Positions 21,805 through 34,985 are shown, counted from the first letter of the stretch. The stretch: 64,000 bases of DNA from Acheta domesticus (GCA_031308135.1 JAHLJT010008446.1:164288006-164352005); one strand, 5' to 3'. The notes: generated by a model from the sequence alone, not told the origin. Numbers and translations: made by a program.

Positions 21805-23448
21805 CCTCTATATCACGACTAAAGATGTTATGTGTCGGCGTATTATAAAGTCTACTGCAGGTTGCAACCAGCTACCTAAGGAGCAGATCTAAGGACTGTC
21901 GGTGCTTTACAATATTTGCGCCAAATGTGGCCTGTTCCAAATAAAGCAATTCTACACTTCCCAGTCTTTTGACTTACCAGGGAGTTTAGACAAGGTCTGA
22001 CACAGATTTTGCGGAACAAATCCCAGAGCTCCGATAACTATCGGGACGACCTGTGATTTCCTGTGTCCAACCGATGTCATTGGTTTTGGTGAGTGTTCGT
22101 ACCACATGGGGCATGTGTGTGGAACTTCGAGGGCGGTACAGATCTGCCAGTGAAGGTAGCTACACACCCTGTCGTGTCTTTTCAAGTATTCGGTCATTGC
22201 CAGAATTGGACAAGCTGAGACAATATGATCAATGGTTTTTCGTGTCCTGACAAATACGGCATTTATAATCTGGGGAAATTCTGAGAACCGCTTTATCAGA
22301 ATGTCGGGTTGTCAAGGCCTGATCTTGGGCAGCCGGGGCCCTGATCTTCCGATTCTGGCTTCATTCTTCCCCTTTTAAGCCACATAAATGATTGATCTTT
22401 ATTGATCTGTGCTCTGTCCATTCGTTTCAATTTTCTCCGTGAAGCGGTTGTCTCTAAACACTTTTTGCGTCTCACATTTCATGTTAAGTAGCATCAGAAG
22501 TTCAATATTTGTCATTCTGCGTGTCTTGCATAGTTTTCTTTGCAATGCTTCTTGATACACTAACACTACCTCTGTTTCCCATTCGGTCAGATTTCAGACC
22601 TGCCTCATTAGAGGGTCATCTTCATCGCTCACCACATACTTTCCCATTCGAATATTGCGTTGTGCCACGAGGCCTATTCCTCCTCCCTTACGTGACACAT
22701 AAAGTCAATGTACATCAGCTCGAGGGTGGGAAACATGATGCATTGTTAGCAGCTTCTGGTTTTCGATTCATGATGCGAATTTCTCGCTCAGTCCAGGTCT
22801 ACTAGTCCGAAACTGTATTCTACCGGCACCGCCAATTGCTATTGCCAATTGCCATACCTATTGCTGATTTTTTTTATTCCTAGTATTCCAGGGAGGACCT
22901 ACAGGACCAATTCTCATTTAATCTGTACTAATCCTGCGAATTCTCTCTTTCATTGTGTCGTTCGAGATGGTCTAACATTCTTCAATGCCCAGTTATTTGT
23001 ACGTTTTTACCCGACTCAAGATATTGAATTAGTGTGGCGTATCAATTTCAGTTCTCTGTGAAGTTATCATTTTGCCTCTTTTTAAATTGATTTTTTACAC
23101 ACTTGTCAAGACCAAACTTCATGCAGTTTGTCATTGCCAAAAATCATTGATGACAGGACAGCATTTCGGGAGAGAATCGCTTCATTCTTAGCAAACACTT
23201 TCAGATCATTCATGTTAAAACAAATGTGATGCTGGCCTTTCATCACCATGGAGCTTGTAACGAAAGTCAGCTTGCGGACAAACTGTCTAGATAGTGGGAT
23301 CAAACTAATGCAAAACAGCAGAGGGGATAGTGAATCTCCTTGAAAAAATACCCTGTTGATTTTAATACTTCTGGTTTCTACTGCTTCCTTTCTGCTGTGT
23401 ATTAGTAACGGGTACTCCACGACTTCATACTAGCCTTACAAAATTCAA
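21805..23448 (-). mobile_element. R4/Dong-like fragment B, second assembly copy
   Basis: Same as 7443-9082 with more indels, including one next to the RT box. The Asp-to-Asn change in the box is shared (MNDLKVF). Confidence 0.85.
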
Positions 23449-23568
23449 TAAGGTTATTATTTATTTAACTTATTAAGTTAATTTATTTACCTAGTTTATT
23501 TAAGTATATTTATTTAAGTTATTCAGTAAATTTTATTAACTAAATAAGTTAATTGTTATTATATTATT

Positions 23569-26033
23569 CCACTAGATCACGACTAAAGATGTTCTGTGTC
23601 GGCTGAATATAAAATCAACTCCAGGTTGCAACCAGCTACCTAAGGACCAGATCTAGGGACTCTCGGTGCCTCTACAATACTTTGCGCAAAATGTAGGCTG
23701 TTCCAAATAACGCTTTTCTGTTGTGTATTAGTAACCTTGTACTCCACAATTTCATACTAGCCTTGCAAAACTCAGAAGTCTAGGATGAAATCGATAGATC
23801 TCCAGTGTCTTCAAAATCCAATCGTGTGATATACTGTCAAAGGCCTTCTGGTAGTCAATCTAAGCCATGCTTAAATACGTTTTCGTTTCTTTACATCATT
23901 CAAAATTATTTTATTCAGTAGCAAGATTTCCTTACAGCCATAGGAACCTTAACGACATCCTTTCTGTTCAACTGGCAACAGATGGTTCTTCTGTAGGTGT
24001 TCTTTACATTTTGTCAGCTATGGCTGCAGTTATAACTTTGCCACATACTCACAGCAATGGCCTGTAGTTCTTTGCCAAAGAGCTGTCTCCCGCTTTGGGT
24101 TGCAAATACTTGGTGCCGCGAGTGAGCCATTCTGGGTGTTCCGTAGGGTTTTCTAAATATTTAATTAACAGCCTTGCTAAATGTGAATGTAATGCCGTTA
24201 ATTTCTTAATGCAATAAATCAGGATTTTATTAATCTCGGGGGTTTTCCCGTATTCTTAATTGCTTGGCAGATGTCGTCCTCTTCTGATAATTCGTGAACA
24301 TGTTCCATGGTTTCCACGAGTCCATCAACTTCGGACTTGAACTTCAGATTGGAGACAAGATGCGTGTTTGCTGTATGATCTGGTTCCCTCCCAGATTCCT
24401 GCCCAAACTGTTTCGACGTCATCTTTTGAAGACGGGCCAGCATTGCCATTCGGTTTTGGAGTCAGACTGTGATAGAATCTCTTCGCGGCTGTTTCAATCA
24501 ACTGGTACACGGAAATCTTATCTACGTTTGTAACGTTTAATTCGTTGAGCCCATGCTTGAATTTTTTTCTTTTAGCTTCTTAAGCTATCATAAACCTTGA
24601 TGTGTCATTTCGGTATTTTTGTTCAACGTGGAGTATTATTTTGAACTTTGGAAGTTGATTGTATTTAGAAGATGCCTTGGCCAGGAGTAATATTTCATAC
24701 CGTGTGTCGACTATACGTTTCATCATTCTTTTTCACCCTGGGGGTACGGAGCTGTTTTCTCTGGCGTCCGGCCGTCGATATTCTTGGCTGGCCCCAAAAT
24801 TATCTGAAATACCAGATATTCATTTGCATATACGATGTCATTGATTTCAGTAATATCTTGATGTCTACATGGGGTCTGTACAACCTCAGTCAAGACAAAA
24901 TTCGTTGTTTCTATCACTCTCTTAGTTTAGCATTTTCGTAAATTCTTCTCAACACTGCACGAGATTCGAATAAAAGTAGACTATTCCGCATCATGTCCCT
25001 TATCGTGTGACTCATAGCCAGATGAATTTTCACCAATGACGGATGTTTCATTGGAAGAGATAAACCTTCAATCGGACCACCGTTTTCAGGTATATTAGAT
25101 GGTTCTCAATTTTCTTCATGTGGATAGTTCGATCGAAGAATATAATCCACTTTTCTCAGGATACCAGCAAGTTGTCCTGCTTTGAATTTTCTACTGCTGA
25201 GCATGTATCGTTTTTGACCCGGAAGCTTCTTTGAGTCTAGGTAGGTCTCAGCTGGGTTCCCCTCTCTCCATACCTTAAAAAGTTCTATTTCCAAGTCCGA
25301 TTTCCCGCTTTTGCATAGTAAAAGCACCACATCACCTCTTTCAGTTCATCCCGGGTCCATCTCTGACGTGGTTTCGAGCTGCTGACGGCCCTGGGTCCCT
25401 GGAACTAACATCCCTGGGAAGGCCAGATGTTGACAAGGTGACATTAGCTCGGTTTCTGTGCTGGTATGGAACGTTGGTAGATCAAGCTACGTTAAGATTC
25501 ATTACATTTTTTGTTCTATCCATATTGCTCATTGGTTTTGAGTGAAGATTCGCCGGTAGCAAGTTCAAGTTTACAGATCACACTTAACCCATGGGTTATT
25601 TATCGTCATCCGTTACTGCGAGCAGCAGTGGCCTCGGGACATCCCCCGCATTGCCCAGCAAGGGGTCCCTCCGATCGACAGGTTGGCATTTCTAGACCCG
25701 ACGGGATTTTCACTGACTGCTGAAGGCAGCCTACTTCACGGTCTAATGCAAGGTTCGGGCGTCCACTCTAATCAGTGGCCTGGCGTGCCAACCCAGTTTC
25801 TCTCTTGTACCCTCCAAAGGCCGATAACATGAAGTGTAAAGGTACATCACATTTTCCCTCTCTACATACTTCCCATTCTCCTCAAATGAAGTATTTGTTC
25901 GCCTGACCCCTCTCCTTCATCCTATTCAGCAAGGGAGGCCCTACTAGTAGCTAGGCTACCACTGACCTAGCTCTCAGTCTCAAGGGGTTCTCAACCTCCT
26001 CCAACTACAAGGTCGTGTACTCCGTAGGTGGAG
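23569..26033 (-). mobile_element. R4/Dong-like LINE C, second assembly copy
   Basis: Same as 9204-11668, including the internal deletion that joins the 3' end to the RT region. The 5' tip reads CCGTAGGTGGAG, agreeing with F (58030 region) better than the first copy does. Confidence 0.85.
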
Positions 26034-26035
26034 TA

Positions 26036-26066
<31 letters not shown>

Positions 26067-26073
26067 TATTATT

Positions 26074-29000
26074 CCTCCATATCTCGACTAAAGATGTTAT
26101 GAGTCGGCTGAATATAAAGTCTACTGCAGGTTGCCACCAGCTACCTAAGGAGCAGATCTAGGGACTGCCGGTGCTTCTACAATATTTTGCGCCACATGTG
26201 AGCTGTGCCAATTTCTTGCACTTCCAGTCCTCTGAATGACCTGGAAGTTTAGCCAAGTTCTTCAACAAATTTGCTGAACAGATACCAGAGCTCCGATAAC
26301 TATCGGGACGACCTGTGCTTTCCTGTGTCCACGTGACGACGTGTGCTTTTACCCACCACATTCGGCTGATCTCAATTTCCAAACTCTTGTATTTTTAGAC
26401 GTTTCTCTGCCTCCTCGGTTACGAGAAGATCGCAAGGCACAGCAATATCTACAAGTAGACACAATTTTTTTCTCAAAATCCCGGATAACAATATCCGGTA
26501 TGTTTGGTGCTATCGTGCGATCCGTTTGAATTTGTTGGTCGTACAATATTGTACAGAGTACAACCGATGTCACCGGTTTTGGTGAGTTTTTCGTACCGCA
26601 TGAGGCATGTGTTTGGAACTTTGAGGGCGGTGAAAATCTGCCAGTGGAGGTAACAGCAGACCCTGTCGTATCTTCGTGAGTATTCGGTATTTGCTGGAAT
26701 TGGACAAGCTGAGACAATATGATCAAGGGTTTCTACTTTCTCCTGGCAAATGCGGCATTTGTCATCTTGGGAAATTTTGAGAACCGCTTTATCATAATGT
26801 CCGTGTTCTCAACGCCTGATCTTGAAGCTACTAGAAACTGTTTTGCGGTTCTGGCTTCATTCTTCCCCTTTTAAGCCACATAAATTATTGATCTTTTATT
26901 GATCTGCACCTTGTCTATTCTTTTTAGATATTGTCCATGGAGTGGTTTGTCCCTCCAGAGTTCTTTAACATTTTTATGTAAAATGTCTTTAACAGTTTTA
27001 AGTGTCCCAAATTTCATTTTGGTAGTACCAGAAGTTCAGTGTCTGTGTTATTCGACATGTCTTGAATAGTTTTCTTTGCAATGATTTTTTGCTACACTAA
27101 CAATGCCTCTGTTTCCCATTCTTCGGTCAGATTTCATGACCTGCCTTATTAGAGGGTCATCTTTGATGACTGACTACATACTTTCCCATTCCAACTATTG
27201 TATTGTACGAAGAGGTCTCAATTGTCTGAGGCCTCTTCCTTCTTCCTTACGTGACACATAAAGTCTATGTACATCAGATCGAGGGTGGGTGTTATGATGC
27301 ATTGTTAGCAGTTTTCTGCTTTTTCGATCCATGATGCGAATTTCTTGCTCAGTCCAGTCCACTAGTCCGGAACTTTACTAAAATACAGCCACCGCCAGAC
27401 TACCAATTGCATATATTTTATTCCTGGTGTTCAGAACAGACTACAGGACCAGTCTCACCGTTTTGTAATACTCCTTGCGAATTCTTTCTTTTTATTGTGT
27501 CGTTCTAGATGGTCTCACAATCTTCAGTGCCCAGATATTTGTACTTTTTCCTGGCTCAAAGTCTTGAATCAGTGTGCATATCAACTTCAATGCTCTCTGA
27601 CGTTGTCAGTTTGCGTTTTTCGAAATTGATTTTTGCTTCATTGTCAAGACCAAACTTCATGCAGATGTCATTGCTAAATACATTCACGACAGACAGCATT
27701 GGGAGAAAATCTCTTCATTCTTAGCAAAACACTTTCAAATCATCCATGTAAAACAAATGTGATAGTGGCCTTTCATCACCATGGAGCTTAAAACCAAAGT
27801 CACCTTGCGACATCTGTCTCGATAGTGGGATCAAACTAATGCAAAACAGCAGAGGGGATAGTGAATCTCCTTGAAAAATACCCCTGTTGATCTGAATACT
27901 TGTGGTTTCTACTGTTTCCTTTCTGCTCTGTATTAGTAACCTGGTACTCCACGACTTCATACTAGCCTTGCAAAATTCAAGAAGTCTAGGATGAAATCGA
28001 TAGATCTTTAGGGTCTACAAAATCCAATAGTATGGTACACTATTAAAGGATTTTTGGTAGTCAATCCAAGCAATGCTCAAATTGCGTTTTCGTGTACATC
28101 ATTCAAGATGACGTTATTTAGTATCAAGATTTACTTGCAGCCATAAGAATCTTTACATCCTTTTCGTTCAAACGGGCATTAGATGATTCTTCTCTAGATG
28201 TCTGTACATTTTGTCAGCTATGGCTGATGTTATAACTTTGTACGGAACTAGCAGACAAGCTGGCCTGTAGTTCTTCGCCAAAGAGCTTTATCCCGCTTTG
28301 GGTAGCAGATACGTGATGCCATGTGTGAGCAATTCCGGTAGTTCCTTTGGATTTTCTAAAATTTTATTAATAGCCTTGGCTAGATGCGGATGTGATGCTT
28401 TTAATTTCTTAATTCAATAAATTTGGATCATATCCATCCCGGAGGATTTCTAGTTCCCCATGTTCTTAATTGCTGGGAAGAGGTCTTCTTGGAGAATTCG
28501 TGAACATCAACTTCAGATTGAAGCTAAGATGCGTCCTTGTAGGATCTGCTCTCTCCACACATTGCTGCCCAACATGCCTCGACATCATCTTTTGAAGGAG
28601 TGACAGCATTGCTATTCGGTTTCTGAGTCAGATTGCGATAGAATCTCTTCGCGTATGTTTCAAACAATCGGTTCTGCACACGGAAATCTATTCTACGTTT
28701 GTAACGTCTAAATCTTTGAGCCCATGCTTGAATTTTCTCCTTTAGCTTCTCAACTACAATTAGCCTGCTGGTGTTATTTTCAATTTGGTATTCTTGTTCA
28801 ATATTGAATATCTTTCGTTGAACTTTAGTGGTGTGCGTTGATTTAGAAGATGCCTCTGCTAAGAGTGATATTTCCCGGCGGGTGCCGGCTATCCGATTCA
28901 TAATTTTCTTTGTCCATGAGGGTACAGAGCTGTTTACTCTGTTTTGCTGTCGGCCGTCGGTGTTCTTTGCTGGCCCCAAAATTAACTGAGATGCTGGATA

Positions 29001-29208
29001 TCCTGTTGCATATATGATGTCATTGATTTCAGTAATATCTAGATCTCTACCCGGGGTCTACCACCTCATTTAAGACTGAATTTCCCGTCTCTATAACTCT
29101 CTTGGCTTTGGCATTTTCGTATATTCTCCTCAACAGTGTGCGAGTTTCAAACGGAAGTTGATTAACTGTTTCGATCTCGCGCCGAAGATGATTTCGAATC
29201 ATGTCCTT
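26074..29208 (-). mobile_element. R4/Dong-like LINE D, second assembly copy (cleaner)
   Basis: Counterpart of 11709-14810 but with fewer frame breaks. Open frames at 28524-28979 (basic region: RYKRRIDFRVQNRLFET, KRFYRNLTQKPNSNA) and 27721-27960 (RT: NRGIFQGDSLSPLLFC, SHLFYMDDLKVF) are longer here than in the first copy. It is the better version for reconstructing family features. Confidence 0.85.
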
Positions 29209-29265
29209 TATTAATATTATTATTTATATTATTATTATTATTATTATTTTTATTATTCTGTATCA

Positions 29266-29800
29266 TCCCAGAGCTTCGATAACTATCGGGATGACCTGTG
29301 CTTTTATATTCGACTGATTTCGATTTCTATACTCTTGATGTGTTTCTTTGCCTCCTTGGTTACGACGTTTTGCCACAAGGCACAGCAACATCTACAAATA
29401 ATCACGATTTTTTCTCCAAATTCTGGATAACTATATCCGTTTTTGCCGCTATCATGCGATCAGTTTAGATTTGTTTATCATTCAATATATATATATATAT
29501 ATGTTTATCATACATAATCCAACAGATGTCACCGGTTTTGGTGAGTGTTCGTACCACTCGTGTTTGGAACTTCGAGGGCGGAATATATCTGCCAATGGAG
29601 GTAACTACACACCCTGTCGTCTCCTCTCAAATATTCGATCTTAGCTAGAATTGGACAAGCTGAGACGATATGATCAATGGTTTCTTCTCTTTCTTGGCAT
29701 ATGCAGCAGTTATCATCTTGGAAAATATTGATAACCACTTTATCTAAATGTCGTTTTCTCATCGCGTGATCGTGACTGGTTTGGGGACGCGGTTGGTGTG
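29266..29800 (-). mobile_element. R4/Dong-like LINE fragment E (fuller copy)
   Basis: Minus-strand fragment. The frame at 29843-29529 includes RKRHLDKVVINIFQDDNC, CICQEREETIDHIVSACP (zinc knuckle), RVCSYLHWQI and ALEVPNT. Downstream on the minus strand is a decayed RLE region containing a (TA)n at about 29485-29503. The 3' end and 3' UTR are missing, and the 5' side stops near 29800. The part after 29740 has no counterpart in the first copy because the gap cuts it. Confidence 0.8.
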
Positions 29801-29874
29801 TTTTTGTGATTATCACCAAGAACAGCGTATAATAAACTGCCAATACTGCTTAGATATGATTTTGTATAAATGAA

Positions 29875-30318
29875 GTCAGTCATGAGAGAGAAACCTCGTG
29901 GATCTCGGGGGAGGGGTGTGATTCTCCTGCAAAACAACGCATGCCTTCACACTGCTCAGCAGGGCCGAGAAACCATCGAGAGATTGGGTTAGGAGGTACT
30001 GCCTCTTTCCTCTTTTAGACCTGATTTAGCATCATCTGATTTCCATTTATTTGGTTCACTGCAGGAGGCATTACGTGGGAAGAATTTCCAGGGTAACGAG
30101 GGTGTCAAAACCTTTGTGGGAAATTGGTTCAAACATCGAGGTAAAGAGTTCTTTGAAAAAACCCGTTATAAAAAAAATCGGGTAACCCGTTGGTACAAGT
30201 GCATAAATGTTGGGGAATAATATATTAAAAAGTACGCAAAGTCCTGTTTTGTGAAAATAAGCGTTTATTTCTCCAGACCAAATTCTCTCTTGAATTATTG
30301 AATGCCCCTCGTACATCG
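29875..30318 (+). mobile_element. mariner transposase C-terminal fragment with 3' TIR
   Basis: Reads REKPRGSRGRGVILLQNNAC then HTAQQGRETIERLG, and after a frame change PDLASSDFHLFGSL and GNWFKHRGKEFFEK. These are the C-terminal blocks of mariner (DD34D) transposases. The second catalytic Asp (HDNA in active elements) reads Asn here (QNNA). After the coding remnant an A/T-rich tract leads to an end resembling mariner tips (ATTGAATGCCCCTCGTA, 30296-30312). The 5' part is missing. Frameshifted and inactive. Confidence 0.8.
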
Positions 30319-30419
30319 ATATATTTTACATAATAATTGTTCATTGCAGCCACAGAAGGCAATATGCGAAACGTATCTGGCCTCATCACTGCGACAAAAG
30401 AATGGTGTCATTCTCTTGT

Positions 30420-31400
30420 AAGCGCCCACCGACGAGCAGATCGACAAGATAACCAAAACCAAGCACTTTGCCGGCCTCCAGGTGGAAGTGACCACTTACC
30501 CTGCCATTAATCTCTGTAAGAGAATGGTCAACAACGATGTTTTTGCATCTGAGAGGGAAGAGAAACTGTTCTCCTTTTTCAAGAGCGAAGATGTTACAGA
30601 GGTGTTCAGAGGAAGGAGAACGTGATAGAGATCTCTACTTCCACTCTGATCCTGACGTTCAACCTCCCAGCCCTCCCAGAAATGATCGTCTGTGGGTACT
30701 ACAATCTTCGTGTGCGGCAGTATGTCCCGAACCCATTGCGCTGTTTTGAAATGCCAAACGTTCGGACATATGCAACAACGCTGCATGGCAGTAAGTCCTG
30801 TATGCGTTAAGTGTGGCACCTCTGAACATGGAGTAGAACCCTGTACCACAATATTGCACTGTTTAAACTGAGAAGGAAACCATACGTCAATCTTTAACAA
30901 GTGCCCTACCCTTTTGAAGGAGAGAGAGATCCAAAAGATCCGCGTGAGCGAGAAGGCGTAGTTTCCTGAAGCCACACGCCGTTACGCGAGAAACTCTATG
31001 GATCTCTCTCAGTCTTTCGCCAGTACAGTGGCGAAGCCTGTGATGACAATATCGAGCAGCCAAACCGAAATTTTGTCATCCATGTGCGACACAATTTGCC
31101 AGGTTTCTTTTGAAGTATTTACTCAAACCTCCACCTCTGCCGTTCTGTTGCTAAGTAAGCTCACACATCTTTTGGAGTAAGTAATACTCATATTCGTTCG
31201 CCAACGAAATGGGGACCGAAACCCGTTTCCAGATCTCGGTCACCCATCGCAAGGGATCAAGATTCCACGTCAACGCTGACCTAGCTGTGGGCAGGACGCC
31301 CTCTCTAGCAGTGGGCAGGACGACTCTGCTGTGGACGAGGACCTGCCTGCGAGTGCTTTAAGCACCTTTCAGAAGATGAGGTAGAAGGAAAAGAAGAAAC
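30420..31400 (+). mobile_element. Jockey-clade LINE ORF1 (gag-like, decayed)
   Basis: First half of a Jockey-type element. It reads LPEMIVCGYYNLRVRQYVPN at about 30675-30735, then a run of CCHC knuckles. Knuckle 1 (about 30746-30790) is broken by a one-base insertion after CFE. Knuckle 2 reads VCVKCGTSEHGVEPC (C-x2-C-x4-H-x4-C), and knuckle 3 has its second Cys replaced by a TGA stop. A basic segment with FEGERD follows in another frame. RNA-binding ORF1 proteins of this form are known from Jockey elements. A short direct repeat (GTGGGCAGGACG) occurs twice near 31287-31322. Multiple stops. Confidence 0.8.
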
Positions 31401-34400
31401 CCACGTAAATTTCAACAGTGGGTCTCTCTCGTGGAATGTAAACGGTTTTCGTTCCTACTTAGAAGAATCAAGATTAATCATCTCCCGCCATAACCCGTTC
31501 ATTATCTGCTTGCAGGCAACTCATCTTCTACCCCAACATCCTCTCTCCGCGATTTTCGCACTTACCGGTTCGACCAAGAAGATGGGCTTCGCGCCCATGG
31601 CGGAGTCGCGGCATCTACCCGCGACTCTTTGCCCTTCGAGCAGAACAATACCCGTACTGACTTCCATACCGTGCGCGTACGGATGAATTTACCTTCAGCT
31701 CCGCTCACTCTGTGCAATATATATATATATTCCTCCTGCAAAAACCGTGTCACAGAAGCAACTTGAAGATGTAATCTCCCATCTGCCCCAGCCTTTCTTT
31801 CTTGTTGGGGACTTTAACGCCCACAGTCCCGCCTGGGTTGGCACGAGGACCTTCCCGAGAGGTACTATTCTTAAAAATATTATTGTCCAGCAAAACTTAA
31901 TTTTTCTTAATTCTAGGAATTGTAGAGCTGACTGGGACACATCCATCGAGCTGACTGGGACACATTCACCAAGGAAATTAAAATACCCGACAATTGTTCA
32001 AATAACATTGATGACTTGGTGGCCCAATTCACCGACTCCCTTCTTCGCGCAGCCACCGTACCAATTCCAAAGTCTGCGTGCCGGCCATGACACCTGCCTG
32101 TCCCTTGGTCGAATGTTGACTGTTCCATCGCGGTGCGTGACTGAAAGCGGGCACTGACGAAGCTCAATATGTTCCCCACCACCGCAAACCTAATTGATTA
32201 CAAAAGAAAGCGGGCCAGAGCTAGATTAGTAATACGGGAAAGTAAGATTACTTCCTGGAGAGCCTATATTTCTTTTTTCTTGACATACCCCCTAAAGTCG
32301 TATGGCGAAAGGTCCAACAGATTGGAGGAAGACTCTTCCCACCATCTGTCCCAGGACTCCTGGGAATCTCATAACTTCTCCAGAAGACGTAGTTGAGAAA
32401 TTGGCTTGTCACTACGAAATGACCTCTAGTTCCTTACACTACTCCCCTAGCTTCTTGAAAACGAAGAGGAGAATGGCAGATTGGACTTTTCAACTTGCCT
32501 GGAGGAAGATTATAACGTTCCTTTTTTCATGGACGAATTTTCTTCTGACCTCGCCGGTGGGAAAGATTCTGCTCCAGGACCAGACTGGATACACAACCAA
32601 TTGTTGAAACACCTACCGGAAAAGGCATATATTTTTCTTTTCCGTATCTTCAACAAGATTTGCATGGAATATATCTTTCCTAGGTCTTATCTTTCCAATT
32701 CCCAGAGAAGGAAAAGACAGGACAAACTATTCAACCTAACGCCCAATCTCGCTCACAAGCTGTGTTTGCAAGTTTTTAGAGCGAATGGTGGACACACGTC
32801 TGGTCTGTGGTAAATGGTGAACACACGTACACCCATCCAGTGTGGTTTAAAGAAGAACAGGTCAACCATGGACCACCTTGTCACCCTTGCCACACAGATC
32901 TCCACTTCTTTCGTGCTACGCCAACACTTGGTAGCAATTTTCTTCTATATAGAAAAAGCATATGACACCACCTGGAGGTACCACATTCTTCGCACTATAC
33001 ATTCTTGGGGTCTGAGGGGCCGGGTCCCCTATTTTTTAGTAGCCTTTGTTTCGTCAAGATACTCTCTCGCGTCCGCCTCGGTGACTCTGTTTGCCATCGC
33101 TATCAGTAGTATAGCGTTGATAATCCAAGAGCCGGTGAAAGCACCGCTCTTCGTTGACGACTTTGCCATTTTTTGCTCGTCGAAGAATATGCAAGTGATA
33201 GAGAGGCTATTACAACTTGTCCTCAACAAATTTCAGGAATGGTGCGACGCATCAGGGTTCAAGTTTCTCCCCTGAAAAACCAACTGCATGCACTTCTGTA
33301 GGATTTATCTCCATAATCACCCTGATCTTTTGCTTGGGAGCTATCTTCCTTTTGTGGAGTCGGCAACTTTCCTTGGACTTACTTTCGATAAGAGCCTAAC
33401 TGGCGAAATCACATCCGTAAATTGAAAGGTCGATGTGTGTCACTTTTGAACCTCCTCCCCACCCTTACAGGCAGCTCTTGGGACGCAGACCGTGAGTGTC
33501 TCTTGTATAGTTTGTATAGTACTCTCATCCGCTCTGTTTTGGATTATGGATGCATTGACTCCGTGTCAGCGTCTCCATCAACCCTCGGGCCATTAAATAC
33601 CATTCACAATACCGGTATAAGGATTAGGTGTAAGACAGGTGCCTTCTGAACGAGTCACATCGAATGCTTCTTTGCCGAAACTGGAGAACGATCTGTGAGC
33701 CGAAGGCGAGATATTTTATTAGCGTCTTACGGTGCTAAATTGGGAGGGCTCTCTGACCATCTTTGTCGCCGAATAATCACTTGCCCAAATTATGAGTCCT
33801 CGTATACTCTTCGATCATCGCTACCCCAGCCCTAAGAGTCCGATGGCGAAATCTTTTGTGGGATCGTAATGTGGATCTTCCCCATCCTCTGAAACCGTTA
33901 AGTGACCCGATTCTCCCTTGGAAACTCCTCCTCCCGAATATTGACCTCGGACTTTCCAATCTTTCCAAACTTCGCGTCTTCTTGTTTACCAGAAGCTGTT
34001 CCAGGAGATGAGGGAAGCCTATCCGAAACATTTATTCTTGTTCACGAAGGGTTCATCGTGCAGTGACGCAGTGGCATGTATCAATGGCATCAATTTCCAT
34101 TGTATCAGGGCCACCAAATCATATCGGCTCTATTCCCTGTGCAGTATATTCACTGCCGAAGTATATGCAAATCTCGAAGTCCTACAATACATCGGGTCAA
34201 CGACGATGCGGCGAGTATTCTCTGTTCTGATTCTCTCAGCTCTCTCCCAGGTTGTCTCCCGTCCTTTGTCAGACTACCTGACGAAATCAGGTTAAAACCG
34301 AAGTCATCGTCTTGTGTCCGCCACTATGGCCTGGTTCTTAGTTGGGTTCCAGGCCACGTGAGAAACACAGGGTATGAGCTGCTCGACCCGGCGGCGAAAT

Positions 34401-34800
34401 CAGCGACTCGAAAGACCCACATCGACGTCATTGTTATCCGATGTTAGGGCTTTTTTTTAACTTTCCTTGTTTCGAACGTGCCAATCAGAGTGGCGGAACA
34501 CCACTTTTAAACTAAATGCGATAAAGAATTCTGTTAATCCCTTGCGTTCATCTCGCTCCTCTAGGCGTGAGGAAGTCGTTTTAACCCGTCTTCATATCGG
34601 ACACTGCGAGTTTTCCCACGGTTACCTCCTTTGAGATGAAACTCCTCCCGTCTGTGACTCGTGCAGGACGGTTCATTCTGTGGAACACGTCCTCCTGCAC
34701 TGCACGAAATTTATTTGCAATCGCTGAAGACACGACCCGGGCAACTCGCTACGGCCGGTGCTCAGAGATTACAATTCTGCGCACTCAAATCTGTTTTGTT
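31400..34800 (+). mobile_element. Jockey-clade LINE ORF2 (EN-RT-RNase H, decayed)
   Basis: Domains in order. APE-type endonuclease: SWNVNGFRSYLEESR (about 31430), then SHLPQPFFLVGDFNAHSPAW (31780-31840). Linker: TANLIDYKRKRARARLVIRE (about 32175-32245). RT: KNRSTMDHLVTLATQIST (32850-32910), KAYDTTWRYHILRTIHSWGL, the catalytic box LFVDDFAIFCSS (about 33150), then the thumb. RNase H-like: SIFTAEVYANLEVLQYI (about 34150), LSWVPGHVRNTG (about 34340). C-terminal Cys-His motif: CDSCRTVHSVEHVLLHC (about 34660). Compared with the family, the SDH endonuclease block and the GVPQGS RT block appear deleted, and a 23-bp tandem duplication at 31925 shifts the frame. No open frame survives. The 3' end is unclear, near 34900. 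Confidence 0.85.
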
Positions 34801-34985
34801 TTTTGAGAGAAAGCGGAATATACAATCCTATTTATAAGAAAAGGACATTGCTTTATGGTTTTTGGCCTCTTTACTTCCAATTTTACGTTTGAAGATTTTA
34901 CGTGTTCGTTTTATTTTTTCCTTCTGCCTTATCTACGTGTATACTTGATGCTGAATTGATGCCCTCTTTTTACTTTCTCGCCTTA

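Larger units (their letters stand above)
16337..29740. repeat. Second copy of 1985-15336 (probable unmerged contig overlap)
   Basis: This 13.4 kb stretch repeats 1985-15336 feature by feature, in the same order and orientation, starting at the exact first base after the gap. Differences are mainly one- to few-base indels, many in homopolymers or short repeats, with few substitutions. Correspondence: Tc1 parts 16337-17345; A 17355-18420; slit exon 18625-18847; foldback arm 19330-20330; LINE tail 21006-21475; SINE 21476-21788; B 21805-23448; C 23569-26033; (TTA)n 26034-26073; D 26074-29208; E from 29266. It is listed as a repeat because the sequence shows one; an assembly artefact is the preferred reading. 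Confidence 0.95.
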
